Source: Acidilobaceae archaeon
Lineage (GTDB): Archaea; Thermoproteota; Thermoprotei_A; Sulfolobales; Acidilobaceae
Assembly (NCBI GenBank): GCA_027014125.1
Contig: JALWEI010000006.1
Location: 1 to 51,440 of the forward strand
Reading direction: 5' to 3'
DNA: 51,440 nucleotides
How positions within the stretch are numbered: position 1 is the stretch's first letter; each line of letters opens with the position of its first letter. Shown here in pieces: positions 32,823 through 39,183 of this stretch. The notes under the pieces were generated by a model. It saw nothing but the letters and a program-made list of their open reading frames with translations. It was not told the DNA's origin and did no database searches. Both the position numbers and the translations under genes were made by a program.

Positions 32823-33566
32823 ATGCTGGTCTACGATATGCATTCTCACCTGTATGAGCACAGCGACCGGGAGATAGAGGAGATCCTGGAGGCCGATAGG
32901 AGCCTTGTTATTGTAGCGGTTAGCGATGACGCCAGTAGCCTCGGGAGGACCTGGAGGCTGCATGAGGCCTACGGCGACAGGGTTGTACCCTGCGGCGGGT
33001 ATCACCCGTGGAACCTCAAGGAGGGGGGTAGTGTTGGGGCTGCTAGGGAGGCTGCTAGGCTTGCCGAGAGGCTTGGCGTAACGTGTATCGGGGAGGTTGG
33101 GCTTGATAGGAAGTTCCTGCCCGGTGAGACGTGGGAGTTACAGGTTGAGGTGTACAAGCTCTTCATAGGCCTCGCCAGGGAGCTGGGGGCTATGCTCAAC
33201 ATACACGCCCCAGGGGCGTGGAGGGATGCCCTGGAGATGGCTGTTGAGGGCGGGGTTGAGAGGGGGATGCTCCACTGGTACACGGGGCCCCAGGACCTTA
33301 TAGGGCGTATAGCTGAGGCTGGATTCTATGCCTCAATAAACCCTGCTATAAGGATCCAGGAGAAGCATAGGAGGATAGCCAGCGTGGCCCCCCTGGAGGT
33401 GCTCGTGTTCGAGAGCGACTCTCCCTATAATTATAGGGGGTTGAGGCTGAGCCCACTCATGGTTAGGGGTTCGATGGAGCTTGTGGCTAGTATAAAGGGT
33501 GTCAGCCTGGAGGCTGTCATGGAGAGGGCGTACGCCAATAGTAGGAGGCTCCTCGGCCTGGGCTAG
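32823..33566 (+). CDS. TatD family metal-dependent hydrolase
   Basis: This 247-residue amidohydrolase-superfamily protein of the TatD type has metal ligands in MHSHLYE (H7, H9), GEVGLDRKF (Glu), NIHAPG (His), MLHWYTG (His) and FESDSPYNY (Asp). TatD proteins act as 3'-5' exonucleases or DNases in studied cases; a more distant hydrolase function is possible. A TATA-like CTTTAAGG (about 32781-32788) precedes it in the short gap. The stop codon overlaps the end of the convergent gene by 4 bases. Confidence 0.87.
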   Translation: MLVYDMHSHLYEHSDREIEEILEADRSLVIVAVSDDASSLGRTWRLHEAYGDRVVPCGGYHPWNLKEGGSVGAAREAARLAERLGVTCIGEVGLDRKFLPGETWELQVEVYKLFIGLARELGAMLNIHAPGAWRDALEMAVEGGVERGMLHWYTGPQDLIGRIAEAGFYASINPAIRIQEKHRRIASVAPLEVLVFESDSPYNYRGLRLSPLMVRGSMELVASIKGVSLEAVMERAYANSRRLLGLG

Positions 33567-34345
33567 CCAGCCAGCTTTATGTCTAGGAGCTTTACCTCCA
33601 CAACATACTCTCCGGCTTGCAGGGTTAGCGTCATCTTATAGTATGGCGAGACCACCAGGCCGTCCATGTTTACCAGGTCTATCGTGTACTCCGGCATGCC
33701 CCACACGGTTGGGCTGAAGAGCGGGTTCAGCGGGACCAGGTTGAGCGTGACCCCACGGGTCGTACCCCAGGGAGCCTCCACGTCTCCCGGTATTACCCCT
33801 ATATCGACTAGCTGGCTGGGCTGGCCCCCGCGGGGGCTTGTTAGTGCGTTCCAATCTATGTCGAGCTCATCGGTGAGGTAGTATATTATGTAGGCTGGCC
33901 CGACCCCCGCCGCGGCCCCGGCCTCCGCCTCCTGGCCCGCCAGCCTCAGGTATATGCTCGTCTTGAAGAAGGGCTCGTAGGCCTGGGGGTTCTCCTCGCT
34001 CCTAGTACCGTTGGGGTATACCCTGTAGGCCTCCTCCAGGAGCTCGTCGCTGTACCTGTACTCTAGCTTGTAGAGTAGGGTGCCGTTGCTCGCGTACGCC
34101 TCCACGACTCCGCTCCGCCCGGCGGGGTCGTTGTTGACCTTGAATAGGGTCTTGGTTCCATTGTAGCTGACCTCATACTCTATATAGGAGACCCTGTCGA
34201 GGACCTCGCCCAGCTTGAGAGCCCCAGTCTCGCTGAGCCTCTCGACGGGGCCCACGTAGGAGAAGTACACGTACGCCCCTATCGAGCCCGATACCAGCGT
34301 GATTATGAATAACGCGATAATCAGGTTCTTAGCCGTCAGCGCCAC
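33563..34345 (-). CDS. N-terminally anchored extracytoplasmic protein of unknown function
   Basis: This 260-residue protein has one N-terminal hydrophobic helix (about 7-29, NLIIALFIITLVSGSIGAYVYFSY) followed by a mainly beta-type ectodomain. It carries a few NGT-type glycosylation sequons and a repeating YEVSYNGTKTLFKV and LEYRYSD character. No family was recognised; the pattern recalls lipoprotein-like or DUF-type outer proteins. The GTG at 34345 follows a GGGTG site. The TTTAAA promoter at 34384-34389 is shared with the divergent zinc-ribbon gene. Confidence 0.65.
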   Translation of the reverse strand: MALTAKNLIIALFIITLVSGSIGAYVYFSYVGPVERLSETGALKLGEVLDRVSYIEYEVSYNGTKTLFKVNNDPAGRSGVVEAYASNGTLLYKLEYRYSDELLEEAYRVYPNGTRSEENPQAYEPFFKTSIYLRLAGQEAEAGAAAGVGPAYIIYYLTDELDIDWNALTSPRGGQPSQLVDIGVIPGDVEAPWGTTRGVTLNLVPLNPLFSPTVWGMPEYTIDLVNMDGLVVSPYYKMTLTLQAGEYVVEVKLLDIKLAG

Positions 34346-34380
34346 ACCCTTCCCCCAGAGGCCGGGCTAGATGAGGGTTA

Positions 34381-34392
34381 GAATTTAAAACC
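34381..34392. promoter_or_regulatory. Bidirectional TATA element
   Basis: GAATTTAAAACC holds the self-complementary TTTAAA in the middle of the 86-base divergent gap. It can serve the anchored protein gene leftward (start near 34360) and the zinc-ribbon/Dph6 operon rightward (start near 34412). Confidence 0.5.
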
Positions 34393-34431
34393 ATAGAGCC
34401 CCCAAGCCGCCTGCTGGGGTGGATCAAGGGG

Positions 34432-34695
34432 TTGACGCTCGGACTGGACAAGGGGACCAACGCCCAGGGCCATATGGGGTGGATCAGCGTTAGGTGCAGG
34501 ATCTGTGGGAGGCACCTGAGCCTGACCGGCAACTACCCGGGCACAAGACAGTTCATAGTTGTCTATGCATGCCCCAAGTGCGCCCGGGATTATGATGCCT
34601 ACTTCTGCCACGCCGACGCTAGGAAGGTAAAGTACACCTGCCCCTACTGCGGGGGCCCACTGAAGCCGCTCACACCGATACCAGCGGAGAGGTAG
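34432..34695 (+). CDS. Small multi-cysteine zinc-ribbon protein
   Basis: The protein has 87 residues from the TTG at 34432, or 73 from the ATG at 34474. It contains three CxxC pairs (CRIC, CPKC, CPYC) and a single Cys-His (YFCHAD), enough for two zinc sites. Such proteins are often RNA- or ribosome-linked in archaea, but no exact family was recognised. It begins an operon of three genes with an unknown protein 1 base downstream and a Dph6-type enzyme. Confidence 0.7.
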   Translation: MTLGLDKGTNAQGHMGWISVRCRICGRHLSLTGNYPGTRQFIVVYACPKCARDYDAYFCHADARKVKYTCPYCGGPLKPLTPIPAER

Positions 34696-34696
34696 C

Positions 34697-35032
34697 ATGC
34701 CGGCGGTGGAGGAGCACTACCCGGAGAACCATATAAGGGTTCTCAGGATACTCCTAGGAGACCGTATAGTCTACTCCATAGACCACTACGCCAGGCTAAA
34801 CGGGGAGCCCGGGGACTGCGAGGGCCCCGGGACTGGGAGCTATAGGCTCTGCTACAAGAGGCTGGGCAAGTGCACAGCGGTGATAGCAGTAACCCCGGCC
34901 GGGGCCGAGCTCGTAAACCTGAGGCTGGAGACCGGGCCTGATGGCGACCCGGGCCCCGTGGAGGCTAGGAGGATCTGCGTGGAGGAGGCTGGTAGGATCC
35001 TTGAGGGTATGCTCGCTCCTCAGCGGGGGTAA
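34697..35032 (+). CDS. Conserved-looking small protein of unknown function
   Basis: This 111-residue protein starts with an ATG one base after the zinc-ribbon stop. It has four or more cysteines (GDCEG, RLCYK, GKCTA, RRICV), alternating beta-type segments and no membrane helix. Its last 32 bases overlap the TTG start of the Dph6-type gene. No family was recognised; the tight coupling suggests joint function with its neighbours. Confidence 0.65.
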   Translation: MPAVEEHYPENHIRVLRILLGDRIVYSIDHYARLNGEPGDCEGPGTGSYRLCYKRLGKCTAVIAVTPAGAELVNLRLETGPDGDPGPVEARRICVEEAGRILEGMLAPQRG

Positions 35033-35711
35033 GGATAGCAACTATGCCCTCTACAGGGCCCTTAGAGAGGGCCACGAGCCGGTGTGCATACTCGTTGCTA
35101 GGCCCAGGACTAGGGATAGCTGGATGTTCCACGTGCCCAACGTGGAGCTAGCTCTACTCCAGGCCGAGGCTATGGGCCTCAGGCACATTGCCAGGATGGT
35201 GGAGGTGAGCGGTGTTAAGGAGAGGGAGGTGGAGGAGCTGTGGAGGGCCCTAGAGAGGCTCCACGGCGAGGTAGGGTTCGAGATGATAACCGTGGGGGCG
35301 CTGGCAAGCAGGTACCAGTACAAGAGGATTGAGAGGATCGCCAGGGCCCTAGGAGTGGAGGTCTACGCACCAGCCTGGCTAATGGACCAGGAGGAGTACC
35401 TTAGGAAGCTCGTCGACGAGGGGATCAGGTTCGTGATCACCAGGATCTCCACCATGGGGCTGCCCCACAAGCTCCTAGGAGTCCCTATAGGGCCCGTGGA
35501 GGTCGAGGTGATAATAGAGGCGGCGAGGAGATACGGGTTCAACCCCGCCTTTGAGGGGGGCGAGGCCGAGACCCTTGTAGTTGATGCACCCCACTATAGG
35601 GCCCGGCTAGGGCTGAAGGCAACCCCTAGGGTGCTCGGCGACTTCGAGGCCGAGCTTGTCATAGAGGATGCTTGGCTGGAGTGGAAGGAGCAGCTTGCTA
35701 GTTCCCCCTGA
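35001..35711 (+). CDS. dph6: Dph6-type diphthine-ammonia ligase (PP-loop ATPase)
   Basis: The protein has 236 residues from the TTG at 35001, giving the typical opening MRVCSLLSGGKDSNYALY with the PP-loop SGGKDS at residues 8-13. Further DUF71 features are VGALASRYQYKRIERIARALGVE, PAWLMDQEEYLRKLVDEGIRFVIT, FEGGEAETLV and VDAPHY. The enzyme amidates diphthine on elongation factor 2 as the last step of diphthamide formation. A longer in-frame start at 34941 would overlap the upstream gene more deeply and lacks family support. The end overlaps the convergent small coiled-coil gene by 14 bases. Confidence 0.88.
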   Translation: MRVCSLLSGGKDSNYALYRALREGHEPVCILVARPRTRDSWMFHVPNVELALLQAEAMGLRHIARMVEVSGVKEREVEELWRALERLHGEVGFEMITVGALASRYQYKRIERIARALGVEVYAPAWLMDQEEYLRKLVDEGIRFVITRISTMGLPHKLLGVPIGPVEVEVIIEAARRYGFNPAFEGGEAETLVVDAPHYRARLGLKATPRVLGDFEAELVIEDAWLEWKEQLASSP

Positions 35712-35898
35712 GCGCTGCTTTGAGTGCTAGTATCCTCCTCTCGATATACTCCAGGGCGTAGTCCCTGTCAACCTCTACCATGACCTCGTCCCCGAATTTT
35801 AGGTAGATCCTCGAGGCCCTGCCCTCCTCGATCAGCTTCCTGGCCTCCTCCATCTCCCTTAGCCTGGCCTCTAGCTCCATCTTTGTAGGAGCCTGCAT
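35698..35898 (-). CDS. Small helical protein downstream of prefoldin alpha
   Basis: This 66-residue protein has two charged helices (KMELEARLREMEEARKLIEEG and DYALEYIERRILALKAAL) separated by a beta hairpin (RIYLKFGDEVMVEVDRD). The helix-hairpin-helix order is like that of a miniature prefoldin beta-type subunit. It lies 49 bases downstream of pfdA on the same strand. It may be a prefoldin-like partner; that is inferred from size, layout and position only. Confidence 0.6.
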   Translation of the reverse strand: MQAPTKMELEARLREMEEARKLIEEGRASRIYLKFGDEVMVEVDRDYALEYIERRILALKAALRGN

Positions 35899-35947
35899 CG
35901 CTGTGGCACCCCCTCGTGGGGTCGTGTTGAAAGAGGAGGGGGTGGGG

Positions 35948-36367
35948 CTAGGCCCCCTGCTGGCCCTGCTGGGTCTTCTCTAGTATCTCCCTTATCCTGG
36001 CGTTTACCTCCTCCAGCTTCCTCCTCAGGTCTAGCCTTAGCCTCTCTAGGCTCTCGATCCTCTGGTTTATTAGCTCCTTGGCATCGTCTATGCTGGCCTC
36101 GACGCTCAGCCTGCCGCCTACGCCCATGATTACGTGCTCTGTGTCCACTACCTTTGCCCGTATGAAGTTCCCGGCTCCTATGGGTACTAGCACCACCTTG
36201 TCGCTACCCCTCTGCTTTATGTAGTCCAGGGTCTCCAGCACGGTTGCCAGGTCTAGCACGGTGGCGTCTATTGTCGCTATCTGCTGCCTTATGCTCTCGG
36301 CCTGGCCGAAGAGGGTCCTGAGCTCCTCCTCCAGCCTGTCCACCGCGGGTGCCTTCTCCTCTGCCAT
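35948..36367 (-). CDS. pfdA: Prefoldin subunit alpha
   Basis: The protein has 139 residues from the ATG at 36367. N- and C-terminal coiled-coil helices flank the beta-hairpin core VVLVPIGAGNFIRAKVVDTEHVIMGVGGRLSVEAS, which is diagnostic of prefoldin alpha. Six subunits form the holdase that passes unfolded proteins to the thermosome. A GTG at 36379 is in frame, but the TATA box at 36385-36398 predicts a start at about 36365-36367, making the ATG leaderless and the better choice. Confidence 0.92.
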   Translation of the reverse strand: MAEEKAPAVDRLEEELRTLFGQAESIRQQIATIDATVLDLATVLETLDYIKQRGSDKVVLVPIGAGNFIRAKVVDTEHVIMGVGGRLSVEASIDDAKELINQRIESLERLRLDLRRKLEEVNARIREILEKTQQGQQGA

Positions 36368-36384
36368 CCCCCGGGTCACCCCCC

Positions 36385-36447
36385 GGGTTTATATACTATA
36401 TATTCCTATAATATTTAACCATTTGGCTATTATAGTATAATCCAAAT
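36385..36447 (-). promoter_or_regulatory. AT-rich prefoldin promoter with an upstream inverted repeat
   Basis: On the minus strand TATATAAACCC (36385-36395) is the likely TATA box. Further upstream, ATTTGG-CT-ATTATA-G-TATAAT-CCAAAT (36421-36447) is an inverted repeat, perfect apart from two extra bases in one arm. It lies 44 bases past the argG stop, so it may be a promoter element for pfdA or part of the argG 3' end. Confidence 0.45.
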
Positions 36448-36490
36448 TATTATAAGAGAGGTACGGGATCCCCTACTCCTTGTGGGGCTG

Positions 36491-37729
36491 TTAGTGGTGC
36501 TGCACGGCCTCGCCGGCTAGCCTCGCCTCCTGTTGCCTCTCCCTTGCTAGGGCAGCGGCTAGGCTGTGCATCGTGTATATCCTGACGAAGCCCTCTGCCT
36601 CCTCGCCGGTTGGGTACCATCCTGTGTTGTAGTCTATCGCCTCCTTGCTGTAGCTGGAGTAGGGGCTCTTCCTACCTACTATGCTTAGGCTTCCCTTGTA
36701 GATCTTGACCCTGACTGTCCCTGTTATACTCTTATTCATGCTGTCTATTGCCGCCTCCAGGTGGCTCCTGAGGGGCTCTATCCAGAGGCCCTGGTATACT
36801 AGGTCGCTCCACTCCCTGTCTAGTAGCCTCTTGAACCTCAGCTCTCTGGGTGTTAGTATGTGCTTCTCTAGGTCCTTGTGGGCGTTTATGAGGACCATTG
36901 CCGCTGGGGCTTCGTATACCTCCCTCGACTTGAGCCCTACTACCCTGTTCTCTATGTGGTCTATTCTACCGTAGCCGTGTGCACCCGCCTCCTTGTTTAG
37001 CTTCTCCACTATGTGGTGGAGTGGCATGTACTCGCCGTTGACTGCGACTGGTACTCCCTCCTGGAACTCTATCTCTAGGTATAGCGGCGTGTCTGGCGCC
37101 TTCTCCGGGGCTACTGTCCAGGCATAAGCGTCCTCCGGCGGCTCCAGGTACTCATCGTCTATGGGTCCTCCTTCTATGCTCCTAGTCCACATGTTCTCAT
37201 CTATACTATACTTGCCGTGGCTGCCTGGGGGTTGGAAGCCGTGCCTCTTGAGTATCTCCATGGACATCTCCCTGGTTAGGGCCATCTCCCTGACTGGCGC
37301 GATTATCTTCGCCCCGGGGCCTAGGTGGTAGAGTAGCGTGGAGTCGAACCTGACCTGGTCGTTGCCCTTGCCTGTGCATCCGTGTGCCACTGCCTCTGCC
37401 TCCTCGTATTTGGCTACCTCAGCCACCTTCTCCGCTATCAGGGGCCTTGCCAGGGCTGTGCCTAGGGGGTAGGAGTCCTCGTAGAGGGCGTTGGCCTTTA
37501 CAGCCTTGGATATGTACTTCTCCGCGAACTCGCTCTTCGCATCTATTGTATAGTGCTTGTATGCCCCGAGCATGTAGGCCCTCTCCTCTACTCCTTTAAG
37601 GTCCTCGTCGAGTCCAACGTCTACGGTGACCGTTATGACCTTGTACCCCTTCTCCTTGAGTAGTAGGAGGATGGCTGACGTGTCTAGGCCTCCGGAGTAT
37701 GCAAGTACAACCTTCACTCTAGGCGGCAC
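36491..37729 (-). CDS. argG: Argininosuccinate synthase
   Basis: This 412-residue enzyme of arginine biosynthesis (citrulline + aspartate + ATP to argininosuccinate) has its PP-loop SGGLDTS at residues 12-18. Family blocks AHGCTGKGNDQVRFD, KYSIDENMWTRSIEGG, and the late KIYKGSLSIVGRKSPYSSY are all present. The annotated start is a GTG at 37729; a GTG four codons later (VKVVLAYSGGLDTS) would give the shortest usual N-terminus. No other arginine gene is nearby. Confidence 0.96.
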   Translation of the reverse strand: MPPRVKVVLAYSGGLDTSAILLLLKEKGYKVITVTVDVGLDEDLKGVEERAYMLGAYKHYTIDAKSEFAEKYISKAVKANALYEDSYPLGTALARPLIAEKVAEVAKYEEAEAVAHGCTGKGNDQVRFDSTLLYHLGPGAKIIAPVREMALTREMSMEILKRHGFQPPGSHGKYSIDENMWTRSIEGGPIDDEYLEPPEDAYAWTVAPEKAPDTPLYLEIEFQEGVPVAVNGEYMPLHHIVEKLNKEAGAHGYGRIDHIENRVVGLKSREVYEAPAAMVLINAHKDLEKHILTPRELRFKRLLDREWSDLVYQGLWIEPLRSHLEAAIDSMNKSITGTVRVKIYKGSLSIVGRKSPYSSYSKEAIDYNTGWYPTGEEAEGFVRIYTMHSLAAALARERQQEARLAGEAVQHH

Positions 37730-37804
37730 CCCGTCCGGGTCGAACGGGCTCCGGGGTACAGGGTGTATAAGGGAGTGTATCCACGTGTAACCTGCTGGAG
37801 GCTC

Positions 37805-39106
37805 CTAGTTACCCTCGTTACAATGCCTCTCATAGCCCGGGAGGGGTTGGGGCTCCCTTGTCGGCGCGGGGTCTCGGGCCATCCTACAGTACATTCTCCA
37901 AGCCAGGTCCTCCTGTAGCCTCCAGTCCCCCTCGAAGACGCCCCTGCCTAGGAGGCGTAGCACCGCCTTCTTGTATAGTGGGTGGAGGGGCCTTGGCCTA
38001 GCCCTTGCTAGGGGCGTGCCGGGGAGGGGTAGGAAGTGGTGGAGCCTCATCTTGGCCCCCATATCTGCTAGCCTATACATGACCTCCACTGTAGCCTTCA
38101 CATCCTCCTCCTTCTCCCCGGGCATGCCGAATATTAGGTCCACCACGGCGGTGAAGCCGTAGGAGTGGATGAGTTCCACCGCTCTTAGGACTTCCTCAAC
38201 ACCGTGTCCCCTCCCCACACTGTCCAGGAGGGCCTCGCTGCCGCTCTGGAGGCCCACCGAGATCCTCCTGTTGGCGGCATACCTCTTCACCACCTCCAGG
38301 ACCTCCGGAGTCACGTACTCCGGCCTTGTCTCGCTGGGGAACGTGCCCAGGTATGGCCTCCCGCCCGCCTCAGCCACGCCGCTCAGCAGCTCTGCTATGG
38401 CGCTGGGGTTAGGCCTGCCACCCCGGCTCATGTAAGCGAAGCCCACGGGTGCTATGAAGCGTATATCCCTCCTACCCCGGGCGACGTAGGCCCTAGCCGC
38501 CTCGTGCACCCTAGCCGGGCTCCTGTACCTAACATTGCTCTTGAACTGCCAGGGTACCTGGCAGAACCTGCACCTGTACATACACCCCCTCATGATCTCT
38601 ATGGGGGGATAGAGGCCGAGGCCCTCGTGGTAGGGCTTGTACTCGTCTAGGTCCGCTAGGCTTATCCGGGTAGTCCTGAACCTGCCATCCTCCAGGTACG
38701 CTATATTGGGGACGCTGGAGAGATCCCTCCACCCCAGTAGGCTCTCCGCCAGCCCCACTATTGCGGGCTCGCCGTCGCCAACCACGGAGGCGTAGGCGCC
38801 TAGGCGGAGCAGGTGCCAGTAGGCCCCCTCGGCGTGTGGCCCACCAGCTATCACCGGGTACCTGGAGGCTACCCTAGCAACTTCGCCCTCCAGCTCCAGG
38901 AATACGGGGGTGGAGAGGCCGTAGAGTACTGCAACCCTCCTACCCCTGGCCTCCTCCCTCGCAGCATCTGCCAGGGGCTCCTCAGTGAAGCGTATCTCCA
39001 CCTCCCTGCCGAGGAGCCCCTCCTTCTCTAGGGCCGCTGCTATGTGGGCGAACCCGTTCTTGGCCCCATAGACTACCCTTGCTAGTAGTGTGAGCCTGGG
39101 CTGCAA
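37805..39106 (-). CDS. B12-binding-type radical SAM protein
   Basis: This 433-residue protein has an N-terminal region of about 130 residues resembling the cobalamin-binding Rossmann-type domain of such enzymes (VAVLYGLSTPVFLELEGE, AGGPHAEGAYWHLLRLGA, VVGDGEPAI), but no DxHxxG motif was seen. The radical SAM cluster motif is C175-MYR-C179-RF-C182, followed by a typical TIM-barrel region (VGLQSGSEALLDSVGRGH and VDLIFGMPGEKEED). It belongs to the archaeal Elp3/MiaB-like radical SAM group of unknown reaction. The start is a TTG at 39106 behind a GGGGG site. Confidence 0.85.
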   Translation of the reverse strand: MQPRLTLLARVVYGAKNGFAHIAAALEKEGLLGREVEIRFTEEPLADAAREEARGRRVAVLYGLSTPVFLELEGEVARVASRYPVIAGGPHAEGAYWHLLRLGAYASVVGDGEPAIVGLAESLLGWRDLSSVPNIAYLEDGRFRTTRISLADLDEYKPYHEGLGLYPPIEIMRGCMYRCRFCQVPWQFKSNVRYRSPARVHEAARAYVARGRRDIRFIAPVGFAYMSRGGRPNPSAIAELLSGVAEAGGRPYLGTFPSETRPEYVTPEVLEVVKRYAANRRISVGLQSGSEALLDSVGRGHGVEEVLRAVELIHSYGFTAVVDLIFGMPGEKEEDVKATVEVMYRLADMGAKMRLHHFLPLPGTPLARARPRPLHPLYKKAVLRLLGRGVFEGDWRLQEDLAWRMYCRMARDPAPTREPQPLPGYERHCNEGN

Positions 39107-39183
39107 TCCCCCTCTGGCCCCGGGGGGTTAGGGTGTCTGCTCGTAGAGTTATTATCACCTACCCGCTTTGGGGCGAGTGGTGT

